Shown here: in pieces, positions 19,321-28,829 of the stretch
Layout of the letters: each line of letters begins with the position of its first letter
Numbering within the stretch: position 1 is the stretch's first letter
Assembly (NCBI RefSeq): GCF_000802385.1
Contig: NZ_JTDN01000001.1
Location: 317,501 to 381,500, forward strand
DNA length: 64,000 bases
From: Croceibacterium mercuriale
GTDB lineage: Bacteria > Pseudomonadota > Alphaproteobacteria > Sphingomonadales > Sphingomonadaceae
Reading direction: 5' to 3'
Notes under the pieces: generated by a model
Databases searched by the model: none
Told to the model about the DNA's origin: nothing
The model's input: only the letters and a program-made list of their open reading frames with translations
Program-made: the position numbers and the translations under genes

Positions 19321-20376
19321 TCACGGCCGCAGCGTCGCCAGCACCTGCAGCACGGCGGCGTAGTAATCGTCGGACAATGTCGCCGGCGCTGTTCCGCCGG
19401 CGGTCAGCGCGACGATCGCCTCCACCCCGGCACTGGCGGCATACTCCGCCGTGGCCCCGCTGGTGACATCGATCCAGGCCGGAATCACCTGCCCGGCGCC
19501 GCGCCGCGCCCGCCAATACTCCACCGCCGGCCGCGCCAGTCCGCTGCGCCCGCCAAGCTGGGCGTAGAGCGGCACCCGCACGGCGTCGAAGCCGAACCAG
19601 GGCGAGCGGTCGGGCGCCGGCCGCAGCGATCCGTTACTCGCCAGTTCCACCCAGTCGGTCGGCAGCTGATGCTGACCGAACCGCGCCTGCGTCAGCAGCC
19701 AGGTGCCGTCGGCGATGATCCGGTCCCAGCCTTCGCCGGCTGCCTGCCGATGGAACGCATCCAGCGCCGGCCACACGTAATAGGCCGGGTTCAGCGTCGC
19801 ACGCTCCCCCGTGACGAAGCCGACCACGCCCGGCAGCAGCAGACGCTTTCCCGCCAGCGTCACCGTCGCCCGCGCCAGGATCGCTGCCCGCATGATCGCC
19901 GCCTGCGCCAGCCAGTCACGCTGCTTCCATTTCGCGCCGGCCACGCCCAGCGCCCAGGCGACCAGGATGTCGCCATCGGTGGCATTGTTCGGATCGTTCA
20001 CCGGCGGGGTAGCGGCCGGGTCGTAGCGCCAGGACAGCAGCCCCTCCGGCCGCAGCAGCGTGGTCCGTGTCCACTCCCACATGCGGGCGAAGCCATCGCG
20101 GTCACCGGCGAAGGCGGCCATGACCATGCCGTAGCCCTGGCCTTCGGAATGGCTGACACCCTTGTTGCCATTGTCGATGACCCGGCCGGACGGGTCGAGG
20201 AACCTTCCGCCGAAACCGGCCCAGCTGACGGGGACGGCGCCGGTCTGCGTCGGGCTGGGCGTGGGGGTCGGCGGCGAGGCCGAGCTGTCGCTGCCGATGC
20301 AGGCGCTCACCACGCCGGTCGCGGCGCCGATGCAGAACAGCCGCCGGGTCACCGCCTGTCGCACCCTAGTCCCCAT
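19321..20376 (-). CDS. bcsZ: periplasmic/lipid-anchored endo-1,4-beta-glucanase of the cellulose operon
   Basis: 351 residues from the ATG at 20376, which overlaps the bcsC stop by 11 bases. Glycoside hydrolase family 8: HSEGQGYGM carries the catalytic acid (Glu78), and ATDGDILVAWAL is the usual substrate-cleft block. The N-terminus has twin arginines (TRRLFCIG) and a lipobox-like VSAC (Cys26), so it may be exported by Tat and lipid-modified; E. coli BcsZ is a soluble periplasmic enzyme, so this anchor is notable. It trims nascent glucan during secretion. Last gene of the bcs operon. Confidence 0.92.
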   Translation of the reverse strand: MGTRVRQAVTRRLFCIGAATGVVSACIGSDSSASPPTPTPSPTQTGAVPVSWAGFGGRFLDPSGRVIDNGNKGVSHSEGQGYGMVMAAFAGDRDGFARMWEWTRTTLLRPEGLLSWRYDPAATPPVNDPNNATDGDILVAWALGVAGAKWKQRDWLAQAAIMRAAILARATVTLAGKRLLLPGVVGFVTGERATLNPAYYVWPALDAFHRQAAGEGWDRIIADGTWLLTQARFGQHQLPTDWVELASNGSLRPAPDRSPWFGFDAVRVPLYAQLGGRSGLARPAVEYWRARRGAGQVIPAWIDVTSGATAEYAASAGVEAIVALTAGGTAPATLSDDYYAAVLQVLATLRP

Positions 20377-23300
20377 TGCCCAGCTGCTGGCGGATACCGA
20401 TGGTCGAGGTGAATTCATTGAAGATCCCGAATGTGTCGTAACCCAGATCGCCGACGATGCGTGTACGGGGGCTGACCTGATAGGTCGCGCGGCCCCTGCC
20501 GGAGAAGGCGAACCCGGTCTGGCTGAGCGCATCGTAATAGCTGCGCACATCGGTGTTGATCCGCTTCAGCGCATCCAGCTGCGCCTGTGCCGCGGCATCG
20601 GTGGGGTAGATCGCGGTCTGGTCCTGGTCGAAGCTCTGATAGCCCGGCGCCGCCTGCAGTTCGACCTCCAGCCGGTCGCTCGTATGGATGTAGCGGAGCG
20701 GGAAGCTGACCGCGAGGAACGTCTGCGGGCTGAAATAGCCGCCATGGCCGAAGGTGAAGTTGTTCTGGTTGTTGTCGTAAGCCTGATAATTGAGGTTGGC
20801 CCCGGCGATGATCCGGTCGTTCGCGCCCTGATGCAGCAGCAGGTAGCCACCGACATTGGCCTGCAGGCTGTCATTGTTCGCCACCGCGCGGCCGCGATAC
20901 TGGTGATAGGCGAGGTCGCCATACACGCCGTTGCCATTCTGGTCCCATGACAGCGACACGCCGCCGCCGGTCTGCATCACCTGGCCCCAGAAGTCGCCCG
21001 TTACCGGATCCCGGGTGCCGGCGTAGGACAGGATGGTGTCGTCCACCGCCTGCCGTTCCACCCAGGCGCGCGCGCTGGTGCTGGGGCCGAGCCGGGGTTT
21101 CAGCTCCAGCCGGCCGGTGATCTCCTGATATTCGAAGCCCAGCGGGGTGGTGCCGATCCGGGCATCCAGCAGATCACCGGCATAGAACAGGCTGGGCGCC
21201 ACGCCGGCTGCATGCTGCGTCGGCGCTAGTGCCAGCGGCGTGGGCAGTTCGTCGACGATGGCTTGCGCCTCCGCCGTCGCATTGCGGCCGAAGCGGGCTT
21301 GGGCGGAGCGGGAGGGTACGCCGCTGTCGAGCGCGACCAGTTCCGCCTCGACCCCGATGCGGCCGCGGCCGAGATCGGTCGACACGCGCGCCGTGCCGTT
21401 CAGCTCGCTGAGCGCGCTCAGGCCTTCCTCGCCCGAACGGTCGCGGAACCCGGCATCGACCTCCACGCGCGGCCCGGCTTCGTTGCGCAGCGTGCGTAGG
21501 TCGCTGTCGATCCGGGCCAGCACCGGATCGGCCGCCAATGCCGGTTCGTCCTGTGCATAGGCCTGTGGAAAACCTGCGGAAGCCATGGCGCCGGGCAGGC
21601 GCGTCTCGCCTGCGGTGAGCGCGAATGGGTTGATGCTGGCAGGAGCGGGCGCCAGCGCCTGCTGTGCGCGGAACGGATTTGTGCCGAGCGCCGAACTGGC
21701 AAACGGATTGCCGGCCGACAGGTCGCCCAGCGCCAGTCCCTGGCTGCGGCCATAGAACAGGCGCGCCTGTTCCAGCAGTCGCACTGCACGCCGCTCGTCA
21801 CCCCGGGCCCGCGCCAGATCTGCGGCGGCCAGATAGACCTCGTGATCCTCCGGCGCCTGCGCCATGGCCCGGCGCACCGCATCGTCCGCCAGGCTGTTGT
21901 CGCCCGCCGCCGTGGCCGTGCGCGCCAGGCCGAGCAGTGCCGGCACGTCGTCCGGCTCCCGCGCCAGCAGCAGCTGGAACGCCTGCGCGCCCTGCGCCGG
22001 CATGTTGCCGGTTTCGTACAGCAGGCCCAGCTGGAACAGCACCTCCGTGCTGTTCGGCTCCACCCGCCAGGCATTCTGCAGCAGGTCGAAAGCTTCGGCC
22101 AGCCGGCCGTCCTGCCGCAGCCGGTCCGCCCGCGACACGGCAAGCACGGCATCCAGCCGCTCCACCTGTGTCGGCCCCAGCCGCTGCCGGGCACCCGCCA
22201 GTGCGGCGCGGGCTTCCGCATCCGCACCGGCGCTCGCCAGCACGCGTACCAGCGTCTCGTAACCCGCCGCATCCACCGCGCCGCCGGACAAGGCCGCTCG
22301 CGCCAGTTCCGTCGCACCCGCCGGATCGCCGGCGTCCAGCAGCGCCTGTGCGATCTGCGGCCGCCGGGCGGCATAGGCCGGGTCGGCGGCGAGGCGGCGC
22401 AGCGTCGCGCCGGCCTGTCCCGCCTGCCCCTGTGCCGCCAGCGCGCGCGCTTCCTCCAGCTGCCGGTCCAGTTGCAGGGTGCCGGCGAAGCTGCGCACCA
22501 GCGGCGACCGCTCCGCGTCGGGAATGCGATCGACCAGCCGCTGCGCCTCCAGCGGGCGCCCGAGTTCCTCCTGCAGCAGCGCTGCGGCATATAGCGCATC
22601 GGCGGTGCCGATGCCGGACAGCGCGGCGATCATCGAATCGCCCTCGGCCGCCCGGCCACGTGCGATCAGCCAGCGGCCGAACTCGTAGCGGATCCATGGA
22701 TCGGCAGGATCGAGCAGCAGGCCGTTGACGAAGGCCGCCTCCGCCGTCTCGGCATCGCCGGTGCGGGCGGCGGCCAGCGCACGGTTGCGCGCCGCGCGGC
22801 TTTGCAGCTGACCCGCCTCTGCGCCGGGATCGGCGCCCGCCTGGGCCAGGATGTCGGCCGCATCGGCGTAGCGGCCCTGCTGCTCGTAGATCTCGGCCAG
22901 CAGCAGCAGCGCCGGGGCTGGCGTCTCGAACCCGCTGCGCACCAGCGCCTGTGCCTGCGTCTCCGCGCCGGTCAGGTCGCCGGCCGCCAGCGTGGCGCGG
23001 GCTTCCTCGATCCCGCCATAGAAGCGCGCGCTGCGCAGCGCGTCGGCCCATTGCGCCGCGCTGCCCAGAGCGGTCGCCCGGGTCAGCAGGTCGCGCGCCT
23101 CCACGAAGCGGCTCTGCCGCAGGCGGACGATGCCGAGCCCGCCCAGTGCCTCGTCATCCGAACGGCTGCGGCCCAGCGCGGCCTGGAACAGATTGGCGGC
23201 ACGATCCAGCTGGCCTGCCTCCAGCGCCCGGAAGCCGGCCGCGCGATCCTCGCCACCCGTCTGGCGCGGTGCGGCCGGCCGCGATGCCGGTCGCGCTGGC

Positions 23301-23632
23301 GCGGCGGCAGGGGGGCCGGTCCGCGTGGCCGGAGGCGCAGACGGCGCAGGAGCCGGGCGGGGTGCGGCCCGGGGGGACGGGGCGGGAGTGCCGCCGCCGG
23401 CCACACCGCGCCGCGCCTCCGCATTGGCAGGGTCGATCTGCAGCACGCGGCGGTAGGCGTCACGCGCGCGGTCCTCCCGCCCCTGGCTGCGCCAGTAGCG
23501 CGCCTGCGCCAGCAGCGTCTCCACGCCGGTCGCCTGTGCCTGCGCGGCGTCGGTTGGCAGGATCGTGCCCCCCATCGCCAGCGTGCCGGCGCCCAGCAGC
23601 AGCGCAAGGCTGCGCTTCACCTGCCGGCTCAT
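20366..23632 (-). CDS. bcsC: cellulose synthase outer-membrane export protein
   Basis: 1088 residues from the ATG at 23632, which overlaps the bcsA-bcsB stop as ATGA. A signal peptide (LALLLGAGTLAMGGTILP...AQA) leads to TPR repeats over about 35-740 with a Pro/Ala-rich insert near 90-130. The C-terminal 340 residues form the BcsC beta-barrel (DLRTLRNEAGPRVEVDAGF, SLSWDQNGNGVYGDLAYHQY, and an end of alternating aromatic strands). It should carry the glucan from the synthase across periplasm and outer membrane. An upstream in-frame extension only shadows the fusion gene. Confidence 0.94.
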   Translation of the reverse strand: MSRQVKRSLALLLGAGTLAMGGTILPTDAAQAQATGVETLLAQARYWRSQGREDRARDAYRRVLQIDPANAEARRGVAGGGTPAPSPRAAPRPAPAPSAPPATRTGPPAAAPARPASRPAAPRQTGGEDRAAGFRALEAGQLDRAANLFQAALGRSRSDDEALGGLGIVRLRQSRFVEARDLLTRATALGSAAQWADALRSARFYGGIEEARATLAAGDLTGAETQAQALVRSGFETPAPALLLLAEIYEQQGRYADAADILAQAGADPGAEAGQLQSRAARNRALAAARTGDAETAEAAFVNGLLLDPADPWIRYEFGRWLIARGRAAEGDSMIAALSGIGTADALYAAALLQEELGRPLEAQRLVDRIPDAERSPLVRSFAGTLQLDRQLEEARALAAQGQAGQAGATLRRLAADPAYAARRPQIAQALLDAGDPAGATELARAALSGGAVDAAGYETLVRVLASAGADAEARAALAGARQRLGPTQVERLDAVLAVSRADRLRQDGRLAEAFDLLQNAWRVEPNSTEVLFQLGLLYETGNMPAQGAQAFQLLLAREPDDVPALLGLARTATAAGDNSLADDAVRRAMAQAPEDHEVYLAAADLARARGDERRAVRLLEQARLFYGRSQGLALGDLSAGNPFASSALGTNPFRAQQALAPAPASINPFALTAGETRLPGAMASAGFPQAYAQDEPALAADPVLARIDSDLRTLRNEAGPRVEVDAGFRDRSGEEGLSALSELNGTARVSTDLGRGRIGVEAELVALDSGVPSRSAQARFGRNATAEAQAIVDELPTPLALAPTQHAAGVAPSLFYAGDLLDARIGTTPLGFEYQEITGRLELKPRLGPSTSARAWVERQAVDDTILSYAGTRDPVTGDFWGQVMQTGGGVSLSWDQNGNGVYGDLAYHQYRGRAVANNDSLQANVGGYLLLHQGANDRIIAGANLNYQAYDNNQNNFTFGHGGYFSPQTFLAVSFPLRYIHTSDRLEVELQAAPGYQSFDQDQTAIYPTDAAAQAQLDALKRINTDVRSYYDALSQTGFAFSGRGRATYQVSPRTRIVGDLGYDTFGIFNEFTSTIGIRQQLGNGD

Positions 23633-26600
23633 GCCTCGTCTCCCTGAAGCCGGCGGGCGGCACGGCGGCGCAGGACCACCAGCAGCGGGCCAGCCACCAG
23701 GGAGGCGATCAGCAGGCCACCGGCGGCGAGCAGCAGCGGATACTGGCTGAACCAGTAGGCGATGCGGACCCACAGCGGCAGCGATCCGCTCCAGTAGCCC
23801 GGTCCGACGGCATAGCTCGACATGCCCTCGCCGTTGAACACCGACAGGTCGCCGCCGATCTGGGCGTTGATCTGCAGGTCGGCCATGTTCTGCACCAGCA
23901 GCGGCAGCAGGGCCGGGTCGTCCGCCAGGATGGCCACCACGGATCGCGCGCCATTGTACGGGGACTGGAAGCCCACGATGCCCTGGAACCCGTCCAGCGT
24001 GGCGACGAACTCGGCGGCCTTGCCCTGCTGGTCGGAGAAGGGGGTGTAGCCGTCAAAGGCGCGCGCGACGGGCGAACCCTGCACCACGCTCAGCCGTCCG
24101 CCGCTGCCCGAAACCGGGGCATTGGCGAATAGCGGATTGTTTTCCGCCAGCCGGGTACCGCCCAGCACGATCACGTCCAGCCCGCGCAACTGCGCTTCGC
24201 TGCCGTCCGCCACCACGCGCACGCGGGTGGCGGGGGCGCCGGTCGCATCGCCGAACCGGCCCATCAGCACCAGGAAGGCGCGGATCGTCTCGGCCGTCGG
24301 CGCGCGGCCCAGCACCACGGCGGTGCGCGCCAGATCGGGATGGATGGTGAAGGGGTAGCCGGCATTGGCGAAGCTCGCCAGATTGGGCATCCGCAGCGCG
24401 TGGTAGGCGTCGGTCAGGTCGATCGTGCTGGTCGGCAGCACGGCGGTGCGGACGTTCTCGGGCAGGGTGCCGCTGCATTCCTGCCTGTTCGCCAGCACCA
24501 TGTTGTAGTCGAACACCAGCTCGTTCTGACCATACAGGTCATAGCGCGGCAGGGTGATGCGGGCATCGCTGGTCAGCGAACTGGCGGCGGAATTGCCGAA
24601 CAGCGGCTCCCACCAGCTGGCACGGGCCAGCGGCAGGCTGCGCTGGAACTGGCCGTTCAGCGACACGTCCATGCGGCTGCCGCGCTTGTCCATCCAGTCC
24701 GCCTGGGGGTAGCGGTAATCGAGATCGAGCTGGCCACCATCGCGCGGCCAGAAGAACAGGTCGGGCGCGGCGCGGAACTGCACGGACAGGGCGCCGGGAC
24801 GCAGGCCCATGCCCTGCAGGCTGTTGGCCGCGACCAGCTCGCCCAAAGCTACGGGCCGATCGGTGCGCAGCCAGCGTGGCGCGCCATAGGCCGGGTAGGC
24901 CGGGATGCGCGCACCGTTCAGCTGGGCATCCGGCCCGCGGAAGGCGACCCGGCCGCTGGCAATGGCGGCCGCCGCCAGCTTCAGTTCCCGGTTGCTGTTG
25001 CCGCTGACGACCAGCAGCTGGCCGAACGGATCGGCGGGATTGGTGATGATCCGCGCCTGTGCGCCGCTGACGGGCAGGGTGATGCCGGGCAGGGACTGGC
25101 CTGCACGCAGGAACACCACGGCGTCACCGCGCGGCAGCTGGCCGACCATCGGCGGGAAGTCGAACCCGCGATAGCTCGCCTCCGCGCCCATCCAGCCGGC
25201 GATGGCAGCCGCCGCCTCCAGCATGGGGGCATCGGGCGCGCCGCCGAAGACGAAAGGCAGCACCAGCGTCTGCGTCTGGTCCGGATCGAACAGCGGGCGG
25301 GGCAGGCGGGCGAGGTCCGGCGGCAGGCGAAGGCGCTGCACGTCCAGGTCCAGCCATGACCGCACATTGCTGACATTGGTCCACAGCGTGGAGTGGAACG
25401 GATCCTCGCAATCGCGGGTGTAATGGCCGACCAGCCGCAGGTTCAGCCGGTTGTCGCCGGCCAGGAACAGCGCCGGGTTGACCGGGATGGTGACCACCCG
25501 CCCGGCCGCCTCCGCGGCGGTCAGGGGGATCACCTGCACCACCTCGTCATTCAGCAGCACGACCAGCTGGCTGAGATCGGCCAGCATCGCCGGGCTGCTG
25601 GCGAAGCTCAGCACCATGCGCGCGCCGGTGACGACCTCGTCCTGCCGCATGCCGAACGGGATGCCGATCTCGCCCCGGGTGCCTTCCAGCCGGATGGGAC
25701 GCTGGATGCGCAGGTCGCGCAGGGTGAGCACGCGGCGGCTGGTGCCGGCACCGGCGCCGGCTGCCGGTGCGCCGGCGACGGGTTGCGTGGCAGCCTGCGC
25801 CCTGGCAGCGCCGCCCTGGCCCGGCAGCAGCAGCAGACCCGCCAGCAGCAGCGCGATCGCGCCGGCGGCCGCGGGCAGGGTGCGACCGCGAGTGCGGACG
25901 ACCGGCTCCACATCGGCCAGGCCGGGCCGTCCCGCGCCGCGCAGCGCGCCCTGGCGGCCGCCCAGTTCCTGCTCCAGCTTGCGGTTCTCCTCCTCCTGCA
26001 CGCGGATGGCGACCGCTTCCGCGCGGCGTTCCGCCCGGTTGAAGCCGAGCAGGCGCCCGATCGTGACAAATGCGATCACCAGAATGTCCTTGAAAGCGGT
26101 CAAGGCGGGCACCTGCCGCCGGGGAGTTGTTCGGGTCCAGGCATCGGCGCGGCCCATGACGGCACGCACCAGCTGGCGTTCCTGCCTGAGGTCCAGCCGC
26201 GGGAAGCGCACGCGCACCGTGCCGTTCTTCAGGCTGACCGGCTGCACCGGCAGGGTCAGCGTCTCGTGCGCCATGGGCATGGACACATGCGTGGCGGCCC
26301 ACGTGCTGGTATCGACCAGGATGTCCTTGGGCAGCAGGGCGGTCAGCCCGCCCATGGAGATCTCCTCCGTCCGGCCGTCCAGGATGTGGCCGTTGGCGAA
26401 GTGGATGGTGCAGGGCAGGTCGGCCGGAATACGCACGAAACGGCGGGCCTGCCGCACTTCATAGGCGACGGAGACGGCCGCGATCAGGATCAGCAGGCTG
26501 AAGGTCGCCCAGGCCGCGTTCAGCGCGAAGGTGTCGCCCTGGATGTCGAACAGGTGGGGATAGAACACCAGCTTCACCGCGCCCCAGCCCACGCCCAGCA

Positions 26601-28113
26601 CGATCAGCCCGATACACAGCAGATGCGGCCGCACCGCCTGCCGGTCGAAAAAGCTTTGGTCCAGCGTCTCGCCCTTGTCGGTGACGTTGAACTTGCCCTT
26701 TCGCGGCTGGAACCAGGTCACCACCGTAGGCCTGACCAGGTGGAAGGCGATCAGCGTTTCGTAGATCTCGCTCCAGAACGGGCGCCGGTCCGGCCCGTGC
26801 GTCAGGCTGCCCGCCACCATGGAACAGTACAGATGCGGCAGGGCATAGGCGAAGATCATGGAGGCGGACGCCTGGATGATGTTCGCGCCGAACAGCAGGT
26901 AGGCCAGCGGGCTGGTCAGGAACACGATGCGCGGCAGCGGAAACTGGAAGTGCAGCATCGCATTCAGGTAACAGAGCCGCTGCTGCCAGCTGAGGCCCGG
27001 GCCCAGCAGCGGATTGTCGATCCGCATGATCTGCGTCATGCCGCGCGCCCAGCGGATACGCTGGCCGATATGCAGCACCAGCCGCTCCGTCGCGAGACCT
27101 GCGGACAGCCGCGTGTCGAGATAGGCGGTGTTCCAGCCGCGCCGTTGCAGCTTCAGCGCGGTGTGCGCATCCTCCGTCACCGTCTCGAACGCGAAGCCGC
27201 CGACATCGGCCAGGGCGGCACGCCGGATGATGGCGCACGATCCGCAGAAGAAGGCCGCGTTCCACAGATCGTTGCCCTTCTGGATCGGGCCGTAGAACAG
27301 GTCGCCTTCGCCCGGCTGGTCCTTCACGGACCGCAGGTTGCGCTGCACCGGGTCGGGCGAATACATGTGGTGCGGCGTCTGCAGCAACGACAGCTGCCGG
27401 TCCTTCTGGAACCAGCCGACCGACAGCTGCAGGAAGGCGCGGGTCGGCACATGGTCGCAATCGAAGATCGCGATCAGCTCGCCACTGGTCTTGCGCAGCG
27501 CGGTGTTGAGATTGCCGGCCTTGGCGTGGTGGTTGTCCGCCCGGGTCAGATAGCCGCAGCCGACCTCCCGCGCGAAGTTCTGGAACTCCGGCCGCTTGCC
27601 GTCATCCAGGATGTAGACGCGAAACCGCTCCGGCGGGTAATCCATGTCCAGCGCCGCGAACACGGTGGTCCGCACGATCGCCAGGCTTTCATTGTAGGTC
27701 GGGACATAGACGTCGACCAGCGGCCAGCTCTCCGGCTCGCCCTGCAGCGCCACGTTGCCGCGTTCCAGCGGCCAGGCGGTCTGCAGCAGGCCCAGCACCA
27801 GGATGATCCAGGCATACAGCTCCGCCGCATACAGGCCCAGGCCCAGCAGCGTTTCCAGCGGGCTGTCGAAGGACAGCGTCTGCGTGGTGCGCCAGAAGAT
27901 GTAGCGGGTGGACACGATCAGGCTGAGGATGCCCAGCGTCAGCAGCGCGGAGCGGGTGCGCCGGCTGGCCAGCCACACGGCCCCGGCGATGGTCAGGAAG
28001 GCAAAGGTCCACTGGTCGCCCAGCGCCAGCGGCACGCCCACCACCAGCACGGCCATGGCGGCGACTGCGACCCACACGATGCCGCGCGCCGCGCGGCTGC
28101 GGGGCATCGTCAC
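23629..28113 (-). CDS. bcsAB: single-chain cellulose synthase, BcsA and BcsB fused
   Basis: 1494 residues. The BcsA part has inner-membrane helices (about 10-30, 35-75, 92-112 and 395-545) and a GT2 domain with DDGK (170-173), FDCDH (218-222), the FxCGS loop (289-292), TED (313-315) and QRIRW (351-355). A PilZ domain starts at RRFVR (557-561) with EISMGG (584-589); the usual acidic Asp/Asn is Glu here. A membrane helix near 755-780 opens the periplasmic BcsB part (about 790-1455), which ends in a C-terminal anchor. It polymerises UDP-glucose under c-di-GMP control. The fusion resembles acsAB of Komagataeibacter; enteric bacteria use two genes. Confidence 0.95.
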   Translation of the reverse strand: MTMPRSRAARGIVWVAVAAMAVLVVGVPLALGDQWTFAFLTIAGAVWLASRRTRSALLTLGILSLIVSTRYIFWRTTQTLSFDSPLETLLGLGLYAAELYAWIILVLGLLQTAWPLERGNVALQGEPESWPLVDVYVPTYNESLAIVRTTVFAALDMDYPPERFRVYILDDGKRPEFQNFAREVGCGYLTRADNHHAKAGNLNTALRKTSGELIAIFDCDHVPTRAFLQLSVGWFQKDRQLSLLQTPHHMYSPDPVQRNLRSVKDQPGEGDLFYGPIQKGNDLWNAAFFCGSCAIIRRAALADVGGFAFETVTEDAHTALKLQRRGWNTAYLDTRLSAGLATERLVLHIGQRIRWARGMTQIMRIDNPLLGPGLSWQQRLCYLNAMLHFQFPLPRIVFLTSPLAYLLFGANIIQASASMIFAYALPHLYCSMVAGSLTHGPDRRPFWSEIYETLIAFHLVRPTVVTWFQPRKGKFNVTDKGETLDQSFFDRQAVRPHLLCIGLIVLGVGWGAVKLVFYPHLFDIQGDTFALNAAWATFSLLILIAAVSVAYEVRQARRFVRIPADLPCTIHFANGHILDGRTEEISMGGLTALLPKDILVDTSTWAATHVSMPMAHETLTLPVQPVSLKNGTVRVRFPRLDLRQERQLVRAVMGRADAWTRTTPRRQVPALTAFKDILVIAFVTIGRLLGFNRAERRAEAVAIRVQEEENRKLEQELGGRQGALRGAGRPGLADVEPVVRTRGRTLPAAAGAIALLLAGLLLLPGQGGAARAQAATQPVAGAPAAGAGAGTSRRVLTLRDLRIQRPIRLEGTRGEIGIPFGMRQDEVVTGARMVLSFASSPAMLADLSQLVVLLNDEVVQVIPLTAAEAAGRVVTIPVNPALFLAGDNRLNLRLVGHYTRDCEDPFHSTLWTNVSNVRSWLDLDVQRLRLPPDLARLPRPLFDPDQTQTLVLPFVFGGAPDAPMLEAAAAIAGWMGAEASYRGFDFPPMVGQLPRGDAVVFLRAGQSLPGITLPVSGAQARIITNPADPFGQLLVVSGNSNRELKLAAAAIASGRVAFRGPDAQLNGARIPAYPAYGAPRWLRTDRPVALGELVAANSLQGMGLRPGALSVQFRAAPDLFFWPRDGGQLDLDYRYPQADWMDKRGSRMDVSLNGQFQRSLPLARASWWEPLFGNSAASSLTSDARITLPRYDLYGQNELVFDYNMVLANRQECSGTLPENVRTAVLPTSTIDLTDAYHALRMPNLASFANAGYPFTIHPDLARTAVVLGRAPTAETIRAFLVLMGRFGDATGAPATRVRVVADGSEAQLRGLDVIVLGGTRLAENNPLFANAPVSGSGGRLSVVQGSPVARAFDGYTPFSDQQGKAAEFVATLDGFQGIVGFQSPYNGARSVVAILADDPALLPLLVQNMADLQINAQIGGDLSVFNGEGMSSYAVGPGYWSGSLPLWVRIAYWFSQYPLLLAAGGLLIASLVAGPLLVVLRRRAARRLQGDEA

Positions 28114-28829
28114 GCGGACGCCTGCGCTTCATGCGCGACCAGCCCGGCGCGTTGTTCCAGCACCCCGACCAGATGCGCCACGTCGCCCAATGCGGGACTG
28201 TGCGGGAACAACTTGGCCAGCGAATCGAAGCCGGCCATCGCCTCCGCCACGCTTTCGTCACGGCGGACCGATCCGGCCATCATGTCGCCGAAGGCCTGGG
28301 TCAGGAACACGCGCGAATGGCGCGCCAGCGTGCGGGTATCGTCCAGCATGTTGAGCACCAGCGCGGTGCGCTCCAGTTCCATCAGCGGGATGTCCGGATC
28401 GACATGGACGAGTGCCGCCAGCGCGGCGGGGCGGGGCACCAGCGGCACCACATGCAGCGCGGCATGCGGCATCAGCAGCTGGCGCAGCGCACGGTCGTGC
28501 GCCGCGATGTCCGCGACGATCACCTTGTCCGTGGGGAAGGGCTGCGCGCCCGGCTGCCGCAGCAGCTGCCGGAAGGCGGCGGAACGGCCCAGCTCCTCGC
28601 CATCGAACAGCTCGACCCCGGCCACGACGATCTCGTCGCCGGAGGGATCGCCGGCCTTCACCAGCGGCTGGTCCGGCAGCAGGCCGAAGAACAGTTTCAG
28701 GGTGGCCTGGTACGTGAAGTCGATCGCGACGGTGTCATGGCCGCGCGCCGCCAGCTCCATGGCGCAATGCGCCGCCAGGAAGGTGTTGCCGACGCCGCCC
28801 TTGGGCGAATGAAACAGGATCAGGCTCAT
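28110..28829 (-). CDS. bcsQ: BcsQ/YhjQ-type MinD-like protein
   Basis: 239 residues. It has the ParA/MinD/SIMIBI fold at the N-terminus: SPKGGVGNTFLAAHCAMELA. The signature lysine (Lys10) is present but the P-loop lysine is replaced by Asn15 (GVGNT). E. coli BcsQ also departs from the canonical loop, so weak or altered ATP use may be a family trait. BcsQ proteins help localise and assemble the cellulose secretion complex at the inner membrane. Start and stop overlap both neighbours by ATGA. Confidence 0.88.
   Translation of the reverse strand: MSLILFHSPKGGVGNTFLAAHCAMELAARGHDTVAIDFTYQATLKLFFGLLPDQPLVKAGDPSGDEIVVAGVELFDGEELGRSAAFRQLLRQPGAQPFPTDKVIVADIAAHDRALRQLLMPHAALHVVPLVPRPAALAALVHVDPDIPLMELERTALVLNMLDDTRTLARHSRVFLTQAFGDMMAGSVRRDESVAEAMAGFDSLAKLFPHSPALGDVAHLVGVLEQRAGLVAHEAQASA

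Noticed and set aside
25393-28812. 1139-codon plus frame opposite the cellulose synthase
   Set aside because: Antisense shadow with His/Gln/Arg-rich text and no recognisable domain; the minus strand has GT2, PilZ and BcsB features.
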